Source of the DNA: Paenibacillus terricola
Lineage (GTDB): Bacteria > Bacillota > Bacilli > Paenibacillales > Paenibacillaceae
DNA length: 64,000 nt
Direction of reading: 5' to 3'
Assembly (NCBI RefSeq): GCF_014779765.1
Contig: NZ_JACXZA010000005.1
Span: 371,013-435,012, forward strand
Shown one piece after another: positions 44,369 through 53,190 of this stretch. Below the pieces are notes generated by a model, which was not told where the DNA came from, searched no databases, and saw only the letters and a list, made by a program, of their open reading frames with translations. Made by a program: the position numbers and the translations under genes. Position 1 is the first letter of the stretch. Every line of letters begins with the position of its first letter.

Positions 44369-44701
44369 ATGACGATGAGCATCAACTGGTTTTCGGCTGG
44401 CGCGACCGCCCTTGTGCTCCTGTTGACCTTCGGCCTGCTCGGGGCCATGTTCCTTATTATTAAGCTATCATCCGATGATACAGGCAAATACAAGGTGCTC
44501 AAGGACATGGTCGAGACGTTGTTCGAGACGCCTGCCCATCTCCGTTCCGGTTCGCCTCCTAAGAACGACGCCGACAACAAAGAAGCGGCCGCACAATCGG
44601 CGGCCGCTTTGGAGCCTTTCGTAGAAACATGTCCTGCCTGCGGGGATACCGTTACCGAAGCGCACCAAGAATGTCCTTCATGCGGCCTGCGGCTGCAATG
44701 A
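44369..44701 (+). CDS. Membrane-anchored zinc-ribbon protein
   Basis: 110 aa. One N-terminal helix (ATALVLLLTFGLLGAMFLII), a polar linker and a C-terminal zinc ribbon with two pairs, CPACG and CPSCG. The helix-linker-ribbon arrangement suggests an inner-membrane adaptor or assembly factor, but the partner is unknown. It follows the VTT gene by 27 bp and ends 14 bp before the convergent lipoprotein gene with no visible terminator. Confidence 0.75.
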   Translation: MTMSINWFSAGATALVLLLTFGLLGAMFLIIKLSSDDTGKYKVLKDMVETLFETPAHLRSGSPPKNDADNKEAAAQSAAALEPFVETCPACGDTVTEAHQECPSCGLRLQ

Positions 44702-44715
44702 TTGCTGCCTACGGC

Positions 44716-46110
44716 TTAGCGCTTAGCTGCCTTCTCCTGCGCCATAGCCCAATCGGCGTTAATGCGATCCAACTCTTCATCGAACTTGGCATTGGCCGTA
44801 AACGACTTGCCGGCCTGCCCGTCAACTACATCCAGGGCTAGAATTTGCAGCCTCATAGCCGCATCTCCATAGCCAGGCGCTCCATTCAAACTAAACAAAT
44901 TACCTTCATTCGTCTTCACGATATATTCGAGCCGGTCTGCCATTGTCGGATCCTTGAAACTGCTTCGCCATGCCTCGCGCACTTTGTCCGACAGCACAAG
45001 CGGCATTGTAACATGCTCATTCGCGTACACGATGTTCGCATCTTCGCTCCCCGACATATACTGCGCGAACTCGATCGCCTGGTTGCTATGCTCGCTCTTC
45101 TTCGATACCGCAAGCGCCTCTATCGTCCCCGCCCCTTGCTGTTTCATGGCACCTGCAGGGAATGGGGCAATGTCCACATCCGGCATGAGCGTCAACACAT
45201 CCCGTAGCTGTTGGCTGAAGCCTACCATCATCGGAACCTCACCCTGAGAGAATTGATTCGTGTAACTGCTCGCCCCAGCTTCAACATCTCCGCTGATCTT
45301 ATCCACGTTCAACGCATCCAGCATAACTGACAGACCCTGTCTAAACTCTGCATTGAGCTCCAGCTTGGTCATCGCCTCATTCAGTGGGTCTCCCCCGTAG
45401 GACTGCCCAGCGGGCAGAAGCAGCAGCCCTCCCTGCTCCAACCCTGTCTTGAGTTGCTGCTGCTGCATGATTGTTCGTACTGAACGAATCATATTCTCGT
45501 ACGTCCAATTCAAGGTCGGCATCGAATCGCCGGTCATCAGCTTCTTGTTATAGAAAATCATCATGGATGAATTCACAATCGGAAACCCATAGATGCCTCC
45601 GTCTACCATCAATGAACTCACAAGCGAGTCATAATAAGCATCTCCGCCCATGTCGCTCTGGTAAGAGCTCAAATCTTGCACGAGGCCGTCAGCGATAAAG
45701 TCCTGAAGATCTGCACGATTCTCGATCCAATACAGATCCTGAGCCTCGCCCGGCTCCATCAATTGATCCAGCTTCACGGGCTGGGTTCTAGGATGCAGCT
45801 TCCATACAACATTGACTTCGGGATGGTTCTTCGTGTAACCTTCGGCCGCTTTCTGCAATACAGGCAATGTAAAGTCATCCTGCGCGAAGTAATGGACTGT
45901 CAGCGTAATCGGGTCGAGCTGTTCCGAAGCCTTATCGACCGTATCCGTATCAACCGGCTTCGCGCTGCTGTCCTCGACGAAGCCGTCTTCCCAATCTTCT
46001 ATCGCCTCTGTGTCTTTCCCGCCATTTGTATCACTTGAACAAGCACTGACAGAGAGTATTACTGCGACAAACATAATAAGACCTAACCGACTTGCTATCT
46101 TCTTCAGCAT
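44716..46110 (-). CDS. ABC sugar-type solute-binding lipoprotein (orphan, paralogue 1)
   Basis: 464 aa. A lipoprotein signal with lipobox (ILSVSAC) leads to an EDWEDGFVED stretch and an extracellular solute-binding family 1 fold (LTVHYFAQDDF, AAEGYTKNHPEVNVVWKL, IFYNKKLM, PFPAGAMKQQG). No permease or ATPase gene is close by. It is clearly homologous to the gene at 46199 and lies 88 bp downstream of it. The ligand is probably a sugar or oligosaccharide. Confidence 0.85.
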   Translation of the reverse strand: MLKKIASRLGLIMFVAVILSVSACSSDTNGGKDTEAIEDWEDGFVEDSSAKPVDTDTVDKASEQLDPITLTVHYFAQDDFTLPVLQKAAEGYTKNHPEVNVVWKLHPRTQPVKLDQLMEPGEAQDLYWIENRADLQDFIADGLVQDLSSYQSDMGGDAYYDSLVSSLMVDGGIYGFPIVNSSMMIFYNKKLMTGDSMPTLNWTYENMIRSVRTIMQQQQLKTGLEQGGLLLLPAGQSYGGDPLNEAMTKLELNAEFRQGLSVMLDALNVDKISGDVEAGASSYTNQFSQGEVPMMVGFSQQLRDVLTLMPDVDIAPFPAGAMKQQGAGTIEALAVSKKSEHSNQAIEFAQYMSGSEDANIVYANEHVTMPLVLSDKVREAWRSSFKDPTMADRLEYIVKTNEGNLFSLNGAPGYGDAAMRLQILALDVVDGQAGKSFTANAKFDEELDRINADWAMAQEKAAKR

Positions 46111-46198
46111 ACTTATACAACCTCGTCTTCCCTATCAAAATAAAGCAGCCGCATCCATCGGCTGCATCGATTCATCGAATCTGCTAACCGACATATGT

Positions 46199-47605
46199 TT
46201 ATGGCTTGGCCGCTTTATCCTGCTCCAGCTTCCAATCCGCATTAATCTTCTCTATTGCTCGATCAAACTCATCATCAAGCTTTCGAGTTCCGCTAATAAG
46301 TCCCTTATCCGGACTGATTAATAGATTGGAGAACTGGACCAGCGCATTCTGGAAGCCTGGGGCCGCTGTCGCTGTATACATATTCCCGCTATCCGTCTGC
46401 ACGATATATTCAAGCTTCTCGGCTAGCGACGGATCTGTGAAGCTGCTCCTCCATGCTGCACGGACCTGATCGGTCAGTACAAGCGGCAGCGAATAATGAT
46501 CGTTCACATAGACGATGTTCGCTTCCTCGCTGCCTGATAAGTATTGGACGAGTTCAATCGCTTCTTGTTGATGCGTACTTGCAGTAGAAACGGCAAGTCC
46601 ATCCGTGTAACCTACGCCTTGCTGCTTGGCTGGTCCTGCAGGGAACGGCGCAATATCAACGTCCGGCATGCGCTGCAGCACATCGTGCAGCTGCCAGCTG
46701 TAACCGGCCATCATTGGAACTTTTCCTTCGAAGAAGTCGCTGTTGATTGAACTATCAAACCCGGTACCGTTCTTCCAATCGGCTTCTGCCCTGCCATCAA
46801 TCCGATCCTCCGTGAGCGCGCGGAGCATAACCGACAACCCTTCGCGATACCTCTCATTCAGTTCGAACTGCGTACGATCTGTGTTAAGCGCTTCTCCTCC
46901 GTAAGCCTGTCCGGCTGTCTGCAGCAGAATGCCTGCAAGCACGATGCCTGCACTGTTCTGCTCCTTCATGATCGTCTTCGCCGAGCGAATCATATCCTCG
47001 TACGTCCAGCTTAACGATGGTGCCATATCCCCTGACATTAACTTCTTATTGTAGTAGATTACATACGAACTGCTCGCAACCGGCAGCGCATAAGAACGAC
47101 CATCATAGGTGAATCGGCTTGCCAGCGATTCATAATAGGCATCCCCACCCATCTCGCCCTGATAGGGACTCAAATCTAGAAGCTTGCCGCTCGTTACGAA
47201 GTCTTGATAGGTCAACCATGAAGGAATCCAGAAAACATCATGCGGATCACTGGATTGAATCAAATCAGCTACATTCGTCGAACTGGATGCATCAATCAGC
47301 TTCCAATCAATTCTGAAGCCAGGATGTTTTGCGATATATCCCTCCGCCGCTTTCTTCATAGTGGCGAGCATATTCTCATTCTCGTAAAAATAATTCACGG
47401 TAAGCGTTACCCGCTCCTCGTTATCAACCTTAGCATTGTCATCTGTCTCCGTCTTCGGCTGTACAGTTGCAGGTTCTTTCTCTATAAAGCCATCCTCCCA
47501 ATCTTCCTCTTCATTCGTACTAGAGCCGGAGCCGCTTGAACAAGCAGTTGCTGCTAACATAACAGCAATCAACATCATGCACATTCGACTAATCTTCCGT
47601 TTCAA
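46199..47605 (-). CDS. ABC sugar-type solute-binding lipoprotein (orphan, paralogue 2)
   Basis: 468 aa. It has a lipobox (MLAATAC), then EEDWEDGFIEKE, then the binding-protein fold (AAEGYIAKHPGFRIDWKL, VIYYNKKLMSGDMAPSLSW, PFPAGPAKQQGVG). The start is TTG 47605, with GAGGT upstream. Strong shared blocks with the protein at 44716 (MGGDAYY, PDVDIAPFPAG, YLSGSEEANIVY) show tandem duplication. No transport partners are adjacent, so both may use shared permeases elsewhere or act as sensors. Confidence 0.85.
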   Translation of the reverse strand: MKRKISRMCMMLIAVMLAATACSSGSGSSTNEEEDWEDGFIEKEPATVQPKTETDDNAKVDNEERVTLTVNYFYENENMLATMKKAAEGYIAKHPGFRIDWKLIDASSSTNVADLIQSSDPHDVFWIPSWLTYQDFVTSGKLLDLSPYQGEMGGDAYYESLASRFTYDGRSYALPVASSSYVIYYNKKLMSGDMAPSLSWTYEDMIRSAKTIMKEQNSAGIVLAGILLQTAGQAYGGEALNTDRTQFELNERYREGLSVMLRALTEDRIDGRAEADWKNGTGFDSSINSDFFEGKVPMMAGYSWQLHDVLQRMPDVDIAPFPAGPAKQQGVGYTDGLAVSTASTHQQEAIELVQYLSGSEEANIVYVNDHYSLPLVLTDQVRAAWRSSFTDPSLAEKLEYIVQTDSGNMYTATAAPGFQNALVQFSNLLISPDKGLISGTRKLDDEFDRAIEKINADWKLEQDKAAKP

Positions 47606-47905
47606 ATTGCACGCTACCTCTACTCTCTTACGATAAATTTTTCGGCGATAACGTTCCCCATATTTCTTTTTTTATGATATTTTTACCACCAGGACCATTA
47701 AACTGTCAAATAAATTTAACCTTAAAAAACCTTCACAGGAGCTGAATCGCGAACAAGAGGAAGTCCGAATTACAGTATGAACTGAAGGATTATAACTTTT
47801 GTTTTCGGCTTATATTTGACCGCCTTTTGCGGCAAACTGTTGAAGCAGCAGCTTCCGCAGCGTCGATTACGATCGGCAATGCCATCATGGAAGGAGAAGG
47901 TTAGC
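47606..47905. other. 300-bp divergent region between solute-binding gene and small hypothetical gene
   Basis: AT-rich around 47636-47760. I see no gene, repeat or clear riboswitch. Confidence 0.5.
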
Positions 47906-48049
47906 ATGTCCGGCAAATTACCATCTGACAAACAAAAAGCAGCACGCAAGCAGCAGTCGCTTGCAGATCGGGGCCAAGTGAGCAAATCAGCCGCGAGTGA
48001 GCTTCAATCCGATGCGGACAGCGCAGCCGTTCCTAAACACGGGTTGTGA
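47906..48049 (+). CDS. Very small hydrophilic protein, unknown function
   Basis: 47 aa, rich in Lys, Ala, Ser and Gln (opening MSGKLPSDKQKAARKQQ). The ATG follows GGAGAAGG with seven bases between. The in-frame upstream ATG at 47816 has no site. I recognise no family. The composition resembles small spore or stress proteins, but that is only suggestive. Confidence 0.6.
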   Translation: MSGKLPSDKQKAARKQQSLADRGQVSKSAASELQSDADSAAVPKHGL

Positions 48050-48127
48050 GCCTTATATGGAAAGTGCTAACGAAACTGGCATCGATAGTGCTGTATTCGG
48101 GCGAGTAGCACGAAGGAGGAAATCCGT

Positions 48128-48421
48128 TTGAGTACTGACAATCAGCATAATAAAATGGAGCCCATCTCCGGCGAGCAGGTTGAAGTCGAAGGCGTGTACC
48201 GCAATGAGTGGGGCCGCGAGGAGAAGATGGAACGCGGTCAGATGTTTCCTTCGGATCCGATGCTTGGCAATACGGAATGGGAGCTCGTTGAGCTGGATTT
48301 CGACAATCATCATAAAGGCCACACTGACCCGCGGCTTGTCCCGCACGACGATGATGACAACCCGGAAGCGCATATGCAGCATCCGCGGCGCCATCCCGAA
48401 GATACACGCTCCGAGAAATAA
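48128..48421 (+). CDS. Small acidic protein with YjzC-like segment
   Basis: 97 aa. The segment EKMERGQMFPSDPMLGNTEW followed by ELVELD resembles the short YjzC-type motif found in small Bacillus proteins, and the C-terminus is Asp/His-rich. The start is TTG 48128, seven bases after AAGGAGG. Function unknown. Same strand as the 47-aa gene, 78 bp downstream. Confidence 0.65.
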   Translation: MSTDNQHNKMEPISGEQVEVEGVYRNEWGREEKMERGQMFPSDPMLGNTEWELVELDFDNHHKGHTDPRLVPHDDDDNPEAHMQHPRRHPEDTRSEK

Positions 48422-48439
48422 AGACGCTATAGGCACAAA

Positions 48440-48488
48440 ACAGCCCCGTTCATTCCCCTCTTCAATAGAGTGGAGCAGACGGGGCTGT
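48440..48488. terminator. Terminator between convergent genes
   Basis: ACAGCCCCGT (48440-48449) pairs with ACGGGGCTGT (48479-48488). The loop is long (29 nt) and T-tracts are short, so efficiency is uncertain. Confidence 0.55.
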
Positions 48489-48505
48489 TCAATTCATGAA
48501 ATCCG

Positions 48506-50389
48506 CTATGTACTGCGCTCGCGAGTAGCAACGCCGATTTGAGGCGGCCAAGGCAGTACACGGAGCGCCGTATCCGATGAAGCACGGTGCAGCGTGGACG
48601 GCTCAACAGGAGCTGTAGGTTGGGATGTTCTTCCGCTTGGCGGCGCTGAATACGGGAGCAATATAGTGAAGATTGCCCCTTCGCCCATCTCGCTGTGCGC
48701 GGTAACGGTACCGTTGTGATTATCGATTATTTTGTACGTTACCATAAGACCGAGACCTGTCCCTTTGTCCTTCGTCGTATAGAAGGGCTGCCCCATCTTA
48801 GATAGCTGCTCCTGCGAAATGCCAGGTCCCTGATCGGCAATTTGTACAATAACCGACTCGCCTTCCAGCCTGCAGTGAACCGATATTTTCCCGCCGTCGA
48901 CCATCGCTTCAATCGCATTCTTGAGAATATTAATAAAGACTTGCTTGATCTGATTCTCTACCCCAAAAATCCACAAAGGCTCCTTGCCAGCATCGACTAC
49001 GATCTGCGTGTCATGCAGTGCGGCTTGCGCTTCAAGCAGTGTTACCACATCATATAAGACGCGTCTTGTATCCTGATGCGTCAGCTCATACACCTGCGGC
49101 TTGGACAACATCAACATCTCGCTAACGATCGACTCGATCCGATTCAGCTCCGACTTCATAATGTCGAAGTAGTTCTTGCCGCTGCCTCGTCCCGACGAGA
49201 TAAGCTGCAGAAAGCCTTTCAGCGACGTAAGCGGGTTGCGAATCTCGTGCGCTATGCCTGCTGCCAGCTGTCCTGCCACATACAGCTTCTCGGAGTTGAT
49301 CAGCAATTCCTCATTCTTCTTCCGCTCCGAGATATCCCGGATAATGATCTGGAAGGCCGGACTGTTCGGCATCGATGTCGGCGCCAATACAATCTCTGTG
49401 TACAGCCGCTTGCCCGTAACGGTGAACCATTCAAGCTCCACGGGACCGTGCGTCAGTCCAGGCTCCAAGGTGCCGAGAAAGCCCGCCATCTCTCCATGAT
49501 GCTTCGGATCAAGGAACAAATAAATGGACTTCCCGACCATCTCTTCCGGCGTGGAAGCATTGAACATGACAAGACCCGAACGATTCACATACTCCCAATG
49601 GTTGCCGTCCAATACAGCGATCATATCGATGGAATTCTCTACAAGCAGTTTGTAGCGCTGATCAGCAAGCCGAAATCGACGATCCGCTACTCGCGTCATC
49701 AAGCTGATCGCAAGAATCGTTAAGGTCGCAGCGCCTAGCACAATCGCCAACACGAGATAAAATTCGTTCAACCGCTCGCTCGTCATCACTTCGCTGTAGT
49801 GTATCACTATCCCCTTCATACCAAGCATGTGCATCATCATACATGAGCTCCCCAGTACAATGCTTGCCGGCCAGACCGAGGTTTCCATATTCGTCTCGTG
49901 CAGCAGCAATGCAATTAACGTACCAATTAGCATAATAGCAATCGACAAAGCAAACATTACCGGATCAAAGTCAATCGAGAGGAAAGGTGAAGATAGCCTG
50001 CTCAAATAATGAAGCAGAAGCGCGCCCGAACTGAGCAGCATGGATGCAGTTATTACACGAATGGAGAAATGCTTAATCCGCTCCGTTCCTATTGCGAGGA
50101 ATGAGAAATAAGCGAGTCCGGCAGCAACAACTAACGTCAGCAGCATTTGGACATTAATAAAGGCATATTGCTCGGTGGATAATAAAGACAAGAAGTGCAT
50201 CGCCCACAGGCCGATTCCGATTACGGCTGAGCCGCACAAGAGCCACACATGACGGCGCCTGTTCTGCTCTCGCTTAAGATGGCCGATTAGCGTAAACATG
50301 GTGAAGGAAGAAAATACGATAATGACGAACGCCAGTATAAGAAATACAAGAAGCTCCGTTCTGACACTCATCCCTAGGTAATCATTCAT
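48506..50389 (-). CDS. MHYT-domain sensor histidine kinase
   Basis: 627 aa. Seven N-terminal helices carry MHYT-like motifs (WAMHFLSLL, LLLHYLSRL, MMMHMLGMKG), a proposed sensor of oxygen, CO or NO through bound metal. A PAS domain (residues about 240-355), HisKA (GIAHEIRNPLTSLKGFL, His381) and HATPase (LKNAIEAM, DQGPGI, GTGLGL) follow. The last 45 residues are a Pro/Ser/Thr-rich tail. No response regulator is adjacent, so it is an orphan kinase, possibly feeding the sporulation phosphorelay. Confidence 0.88.
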   Translation of the reverse strand: MNDYLGMSVRTELLVFLILAFVIIVFSSFTMFTLIGHLKREQNRRRHVWLLCGSAVIGIGLWAMHFLSLLSTEQYAFINVQMLLTLVVAAGLAYFSFLAIGTERIKHFSIRVITASMLLSSGALLLHYLSRLSSPFLSIDFDPVMFALSIAIMLIGTLIALLLHETNMETSVWPASIVLGSSCMMMHMLGMKGIVIHYSEVMTSERLNEFYLVLAIVLGAATLTILAISLMTRVADRRFRLADQRYKLLVENSIDMIAVLDGNHWEYVNRSGLVMFNASTPEEMVGKSIYLFLDPKHHGEMAGFLGTLEPGLTHGPVELEWFTVTGKRLYTEIVLAPTSMPNSPAFQIIIRDISERKKNEELLINSEKLYVAGQLAAGIAHEIRNPLTSLKGFLQLISSGRGSGKNYFDIMKSELNRIESIVSEMLMLSKPQVYELTHQDTRRVLYDVVTLLEAQAALHDTQIVVDAGKEPLWIFGVENQIKQVFINILKNAIEAMVDGGKISVHCRLEGESVIVQIADQGPGISQEQLSKMGQPFYTTKDKGTGLGLMVTYKIIDNHNGTVTAHSEMGEGAIFTILLPYSAPPSGRTSQPTAPVEPSTLHRASSDTALRVLPWPPQIGVATRERST

Positions 50390-50606
50390 AGATCAGCACA
50401 AACCTTCTTCTTAAGTCTAGTCGCTTCGTTATAGTTCGACAATTTTCCAGATAATCCTTTTAATTTACCAATTATTTTACATAGTTCAATAGACCTAATT
50501 TATTCCTCGAGCTCCTCCTAGCTGCATTATCTAGTCGTCGCTCCTGTTCGATATACCTGATTAGCGGGTATAATAGAACGATAATAGGCAGGAAGGATAA
50601 GATAGA

Positions 50607-51116
50607 ATGAAAACCTTATTGAAAGAATTCAAATCGTTCGCCGTTAAAGGCAACGTAATCGATCTTGCAGTCGGTGTCATCATTGGAGGTGCCTTCGGCA
50701 AAATCGTCTCCTCGATCGTCAACGATCTCATTATGCCGCCGATCGGATTGCTGCTTGGCGGCATGAGCTTCGTCGATCTGTACATTAATCTGAACGATAT
50801 TGACAAAAGCGGCACGCTAGCCGACGGCACGTCGGTCGCGAAACTGTCCCTTGCACAAGCTCAACAGCATGGCATTCCGGTCATTGCATACGGGCAGTTC
50901 ATTAACGTCGTGCTTGATTTCCTTATCGTAGCGGCATCTGTGTTCCTGATGGTCAAGCTGCTCAGCAAGCTGAAGCGTACCGAGGAAGAGAAGCCTGCGG
51001 CGCCGACAGAGAAGGAATGCCCGTACTGCTTGTCTTCTGTTCCAATCAAAGCGACTCGTTGCAAACACTGCACTTCGCACCTTGAGCCTGCTGCGGAAGC
51101 TGGAGTGACCATCTAG
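50607..51116 (+). CDS. mscL: Large-conductance mechanosensitive channel with C-terminal zinc ribbon
   Basis: 169 aa. The MscL core is clear: [40 protein letters not shown] and the second helix [19 protein letters not shown]. It opens under membrane tension to release solutes in hypo-osmotic shock. Usual MscL proteins end near residue 135-150. This one carries an extra double-Cys ribbon ([18 protein letters not shown]). ATG has GGAAGGA upstream. The Nudix gene follows 19 bp later. Confidence 0.95.
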   Translation: MKTLLKEFKSFAVKGNVIDLAVGVIIGGAFGKIVSSIVNDLIMPPIGLLLGGMSFVDLYINLNDIDKSGTLADGTSVAKLSLAQAQQHGIPVIAYGQFINVVLDFLIVAASVFLMVKLLSKLKRTEEEKPAAPTEKECPYCLSSVPIKATRCKHCTSHLEPAAEAGVTI

Positions 51117-51135
51117 AAGGAGTGAAACGCGAGAG

Positions 51136-51777
51136 ATGAAAGCAGAGCTATTCGATATTTTCGATGAAGCAATGAATCTGATCGGACAGGCTGCACGATC
51201 GGAAGCGCATGCGAAGGGCTACTGGCATCAGACGTTTCACTGCTGGCTGACTAGGCGCGAGGGCGATCGGCGTCTCGTGTTGTTCCAGCTTCGCACCGCG
51301 AATAAAGATACGAATCCAAGCTGCTATGACATTACGGCAGCCGGCCATCTCGCTGCGGGCGAGACGGTCGCTCAAGCGGTTCGTGAACTTGAAGAGGAGC
51401 TAGGCGTCGCTGTGCCATTCGAGCAGCTTGTCCCGCTTCTGCGCTGGCAAGAGGAAGATGAAGGCGTAGCGAACGGCGTCTCTTACATCGACCGGGAGTT
51501 CAGCCATGTATTTGGACTCGTATGGGACGAGCCGCTGGCGACAATGCGGCTTCAAGCCGACGAAGTGGCTGGTCTCTATGAAGCGGAGCTGACCGATATG
51601 ATCGCGCTGTTCGAAGGGCAGATCGAGACGGTTGTTGCCTCCGGTATCGCGCTTCAGCAGAGCGGCAGCGGCAATGTGAACGTTGCCAGTCAGGCAGTCG
51701 TTCGCGCATCGCAATTCGTGCCGCGCGATCTATCCTATTACATCCAGGTGCTTCGCGCACTGGAGAAGCTTACTTAA
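51136..51777 (+). CDS. Nudix hydrolase-like protein
   Basis: 213 aa. The Nudix box reads GHLAAGETVAQAVRELEEEL followed by GV, matching GX5EX7REUXEEXGU. The leading residues (LIGQAARSEAHAKGYWHQTF) resemble the isopentenyl-diphosphate isomerase-like Nudix group. The C-terminal 100 residues are extra. Likely co-transcribed with mscL. Confidence 0.85.
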   Translation: MKAELFDIFDEAMNLIGQAARSEAHAKGYWHQTFHCWLTRREGDRRLVLFQLRTANKDTNPSCYDITAAGHLAAGETVAQAVRELEEELGVAVPFEQLVPLLRWQEEDEGVANGVSYIDREFSHVFGLVWDEPLATMRLQADEVAGLYEAELTDMIALFEGQIETVVASGIALQQSGSGNVNVASQAVVRASQFVPRDLSYYIQVLRALEKLT

Positions 51778-51795
51778 TATCGGACTCATACGAAG

Positions 51796-51832
51796 AAGCC
51801 GGAGCACACGATGAAGTGCTCCGGCTTATTTT
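51796..51832 (+). terminator. Rho-independent terminator after the Nudix gene
   Basis: AAGCCGGAGCAC (51796-51807) pairs with GTGCTCCGGCTT (51816-51827), followed by ATTTT. Confidence 0.8.
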
Positions 51833-51848
51833 GCACCATAAACCGCGT

Positions 51849-52358
51849 CTATTCCTTGTCCGTACGAATCGGCCTGCGCCCGCTCTGCTGACCTGTCGCT
51901 TGCTCCCAGTTTCGATACCAGTTGTCGATCAGGCCATGAATGCTGTAAAACACCGTATTGCGCGGCGCTACATCAAAATCATTAATGTCCGGTTCGCCAT
52001 AAATTCTAGCCGCTGTCATATGAATGCATGCGTGTACCTGGCTCGACTCCATGAACCGCCCCAGCTCATCAAGCGTAGCGAATGACTCCGGCTGATTCAC
52101 GATACGATTCTCTGCCGCCCAGTTGTAGCAAGGCGCACGCCGGATCGCATCCGGCACCTGCGGCCAAGGCGCAACCCAACGCGGGTCAAGTCCTTGTTGT
52201 TCATACCAGCTTAATGCCCGGCGAATGAACTGGCGGTGAAACCGGAGGAAACGATCTCCCCAGCCCACTGGCACGAATGTCCCGTCCACATGATTGGCAT
52301 GGTGCCACAGCCGGTGCTCCTCCAGCAGCTGCGGAGGAAAATTCGGAATCGTCGGCAT
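51849..52358 (-). CDS. Small tyrosinase-like protein
   Basis: 169 aa, much shorter than typical tyrosinases (250-300 aa). It keeps the pattern of both copper sites: RFLRFHRQFIRRAL (His41) for CuA; VHACIHMTAARIYG (His109, His113) and NTVFYSIHGLIDNWYRNWE (His141) for CuB; an N-terminal His cluster (HRLWHHANH, residues 15-23) may supply the rest. Classical CuB has HH-x-x-x-D; here it is IHGLID. Activity is unproven. A sigma-K-like promoter lies 46-73 bp upstream, so it may be a spore coat oxidase. Alternative: a non-catalytic relative. Confidence 0.65.
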   Translation of the reverse strand: MPTIPNFPPQLLEEHRLWHHANHVDGTFVPVGWGDRFLRFHRQFIRRALSWYEQQGLDPRWVAPWPQVPDAIRRAPCYNWAAENRIVNQPESFATLDELGRFMESSQVHACIHMTAARIYGEPDINDFDVAPRNTVFYSIHGLIDNWYRNWEQATGQQSGRRPIRTDKE

Positions 52359-52403
52359 GCTTCAATGCCCCCCTTCAACAATAGCCCATACTCTCACGTG
52401 CTG

Positions 52404-52431
52404 TAGCATATGCACCCCCCTATTGTCCCGT
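52404..52431 (-). promoter_or_regulatory. Sigma-K-like promoter of the tyrosinase-like gene
   Basis: On the minus strand, AC then 17 bp then CATATGCTA (complement of 52404-52412), matching AC-N16/17-CATAnnnTA. Tentative because the consensus is short. Confidence 0.45.
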
Positions 52432-52496
52432 GACATCCCTAATCCGTTGCCTAAAAGAAACAGCGGCCTCCTTGTGGGAAGCCGCCGTATATGATG

Positions 52497-52931
52497 CTAG
52501 TATCGACCGCAAGACGATTTTCTACGTTTAATGCAGATGTCGAACGTTACCTTGACTTCATTCCATTTGCCGAATTCGCAGCAGATGCGTACGCAATCGG
52601 ACTCGCTTGTACAAAAGAAGCCGACAACCTTGCAATCGCAACCGCAATGCCTCAGAATTTCTTGAACAACACGGCTCTCACGCCAACGAATCGCTTTCGC
52701 TAGTTCTTCTGCAACCGCTCTGTTTTGCATAAAGTTGAAAATGCAGCTCAGCTCTTTGCCAGCATCTTGAATGCCTTCAACCGCTGGATCATCACCGCCG
52801 GAGCGACACCCGCCGCTGCTGCGTCCACAGCCGCACGAGTTGTTGGACGACCAGCTTGTCCGGGCGCCGCGTTTCTGTGCAGCGGAGTAACGGATGCGTT
52901 TGAAACTCATCGTAGCCGATTTCAATGTCAT
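52497..52931 (-). CDS. Cysteine-rich protein, possible spore coat component
   Basis: 144 aa with 11 Cys, including SCGCGRSSGGC near the N-terminus and CGCDCKVVGFFCTSESDCVR then ICC in the C-terminal half. ATG 52931 follows AAGGAGGAG. Composition and length resemble the Cys-rich crust/exosporium proteins (CotY/CotZ type), though I cannot align it confidently to them. A sigma-K-like promoter lies 30-56 bp upstream, which supports a mother-cell role. Confidence 0.7.
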   Translation of the reverse strand: MTLKSATMSFKRIRYSAAQKRGARTSWSSNNSCGCGRSSGGCRSGGDDPAVEGIQDAGKELSCIFNFMQNRAVAEELAKAIRWRESRVVQEILRHCGCDCKVVGFFCTSESDCVRICCEFGKWNEVKVTFDICIKRRKSSCGRY

Positions 52932-52960
52932 TCTTTCTCCTCCTTTTTAAATGCTCACCA

Positions 52961-52987
52961 TATCCTATGCCAAGGCGATAAGAAGGT
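52961..52987 (-). promoter_or_regulatory. Sigma-K-like promoter of the Cys-rich gene
   Basis: On the minus strand, AC (complement of 52986-52987) then 16 bp then CATAGGATA (complement of 52961-52969). It matches the sigma-K consensus in both elements and spacing. Confidence 0.55.
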
Positions 52988-53133
52988 ATGGACAAGAACT
53001 AGCCGATAAGCGCGCATTGTTAAACTCGTAATGCAACTAAACAACTTACGGCATCCCGTCATTTGCGGCATAGACGAATGCGTACGCGGACAAGGCAACT
53101 TATCGGACGAGTGAGGGGGAATGACTGCGCGCC

Positions 53134-53165
53134 AAAAAAGGATGAGCAGCATTGTGCCCATCCTT
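53134..53165 (-). terminator. Terminator after the bactofilin operon
   Basis: On the minus strand, AAGGATG and CATCCTT form a stem followed by TTTTTT. It closes the yhbDEF-like transcript. Confidence 0.65.
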
Positions 53166-53190
53166 CTCCTGTTTGCTCAAGCTCATCAAT

